A stretch of 64,000 bases of DNA from the NCBI RefSeq assembly GCF_003477885.1, contig NZ_QUEE01000012.1, forward strand, positions 81,152-145,151, in the 5' to 3' direction. The position numbers and the translations under genes are program-made. How positions within the stretch are numbered: position 1 is the first letter of the stretch; the number at the start of each line of letters is the position of its first letter. Under the pieces are notes generated by a model. The model saw only the letters and a program-made list of their open reading frames with translations. It ran no database searches and was not told the origin of the DNA. Below are positions 63,832-64,000 of this stretch, piece after piece. The stretch comes from Lachnotalea sp. AF33-28 (lineage in GTDB: Bacteria; Bacillota; Clostridia; Lachnospirales; Lachnospiraceae).

Positions 63832-64000
63832 TTTCAGACAATCGGTGGCTTTTATAATATACGAAGCTGCGGATATCCGTATCGGGATACGCGGTTCAGA
63901 CCGCCGGTTTTGAAACACCGGAGGAAGTGACTTTGAACAAAAAGTTTGGCTGAAGTGAAAAGTTTATTTCCACTTTGAAAACGGTTGAAAAATAAGTGGC

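Noticed and set aside
63832..64000. Tail of the window searched for a gene, terminator or attachment site
   Set aside because: Only short imperfect inverted repeats without a T-run were seen, and no coding start with ribosome site.
1..64000. CRISPR arrays, tRNA or rRNA genes, transposases, integrases and phage genes
   Set aside because: No regularly spaced repeats, no RNA-gene signatures and no mobile-element protein motifs were recognised on either strand. Weak tRNA-like folds cannot be fully excluded by eye.

Overview
The window reads as a carbohydrate- and peptide-utilisation region of a Gram-positive anaerobe of the Clostridia, most likely a gut Lachnospiraceae. This is inferred from gene content: YesM/YesN-type two-component pairs, many AraC regulators, LplB/YtcP-type sugar permeases, lipoprotein binding proteins with strong AGGAGG-like ribosome sites, a GPH symporter and a wide set of glycoside hydrolases. 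No rRNA, tRNA, CRISPR array, phage or insertion sequence was recognised. Genus cannot be fixed from the sequence alone.

Layout. 1-3999: tail of a beta-propeller-like protein, then an ABC ATPase and a large two-module ABC permease, facing a GntR regulator with two winged helices (3994-5421). 5690-13550: an operon of an MBL-fold hydrolase, a complete Dpp/Opp transporter and a type-B carboxylesterase, closed by a 32-bp perfect palindromic terminator. 13377-17316: a small (possibly frameshifted) hypothetical gene, a soluble hybrid histidine kinase and an AraC regulator. 17579-23087: a GH95-like and a GH2 enzyme. 23165-28717 (minus): GPH symporter, ChbG-type deacetylase, GH38-like DUF5054 protein and CehA-type PHP hydrolase, divergent from a GntR/LacI-type repressor (29041) across paired palindromic operators. 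30255-36933: a dCache-GGDEF cyclase, GH31, a DUF4038/GH140-like protein and a CE7 esterase. 36919-42152: GH2-like enzyme, AraC regulator, GH125 exo-mannosidase. 42201-47506: response regulator, a broken sensor kinase, two sugar permeases (the first without its start) and a GH2 enzyme. 47644-51177: CE15-like esterase, AraC regulator, GH4 enzyme. 51374-60061: LplB/YtcP permeases, binding protein, YesM/YesN pair and a second paralogous binding protein. 60027-63831: VOC protein, a deleted sugar isomerase, oligogalacturonate lyase and GH51 arabinofuranosidase.

Together the genes look like adjacent, separately regulated modules for plant or host glycans. Enzymes for pectin (PL22), arabinan (GH51), xylan or xyloglucan esters and side chains (CE7, CE15-like, GH31, GH140-like), galactosides (GH2), fucosides (GH95-like) and mannosides (GH125, GH38-like) sit beside their own regulators and transporters. 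Almost none of the enzymes has a signal peptide, so they probably act in the cytoplasm on imported oligosaccharides.

The most unusual features are gene lesions. A response regulator - sensor kinase - permease locus has lost most of the kinase, any binding protein and the permease start codon (42934-43328). A sugar isomerase is reduced to its two ends (60565-60892). A small gene appears frameshifted next to a terminator (13592-13847). The best candidate for an undescribed system is the GPH - deacetylase - DUF5054 - PHP operon at 23165-28717 with its clear operator pair.
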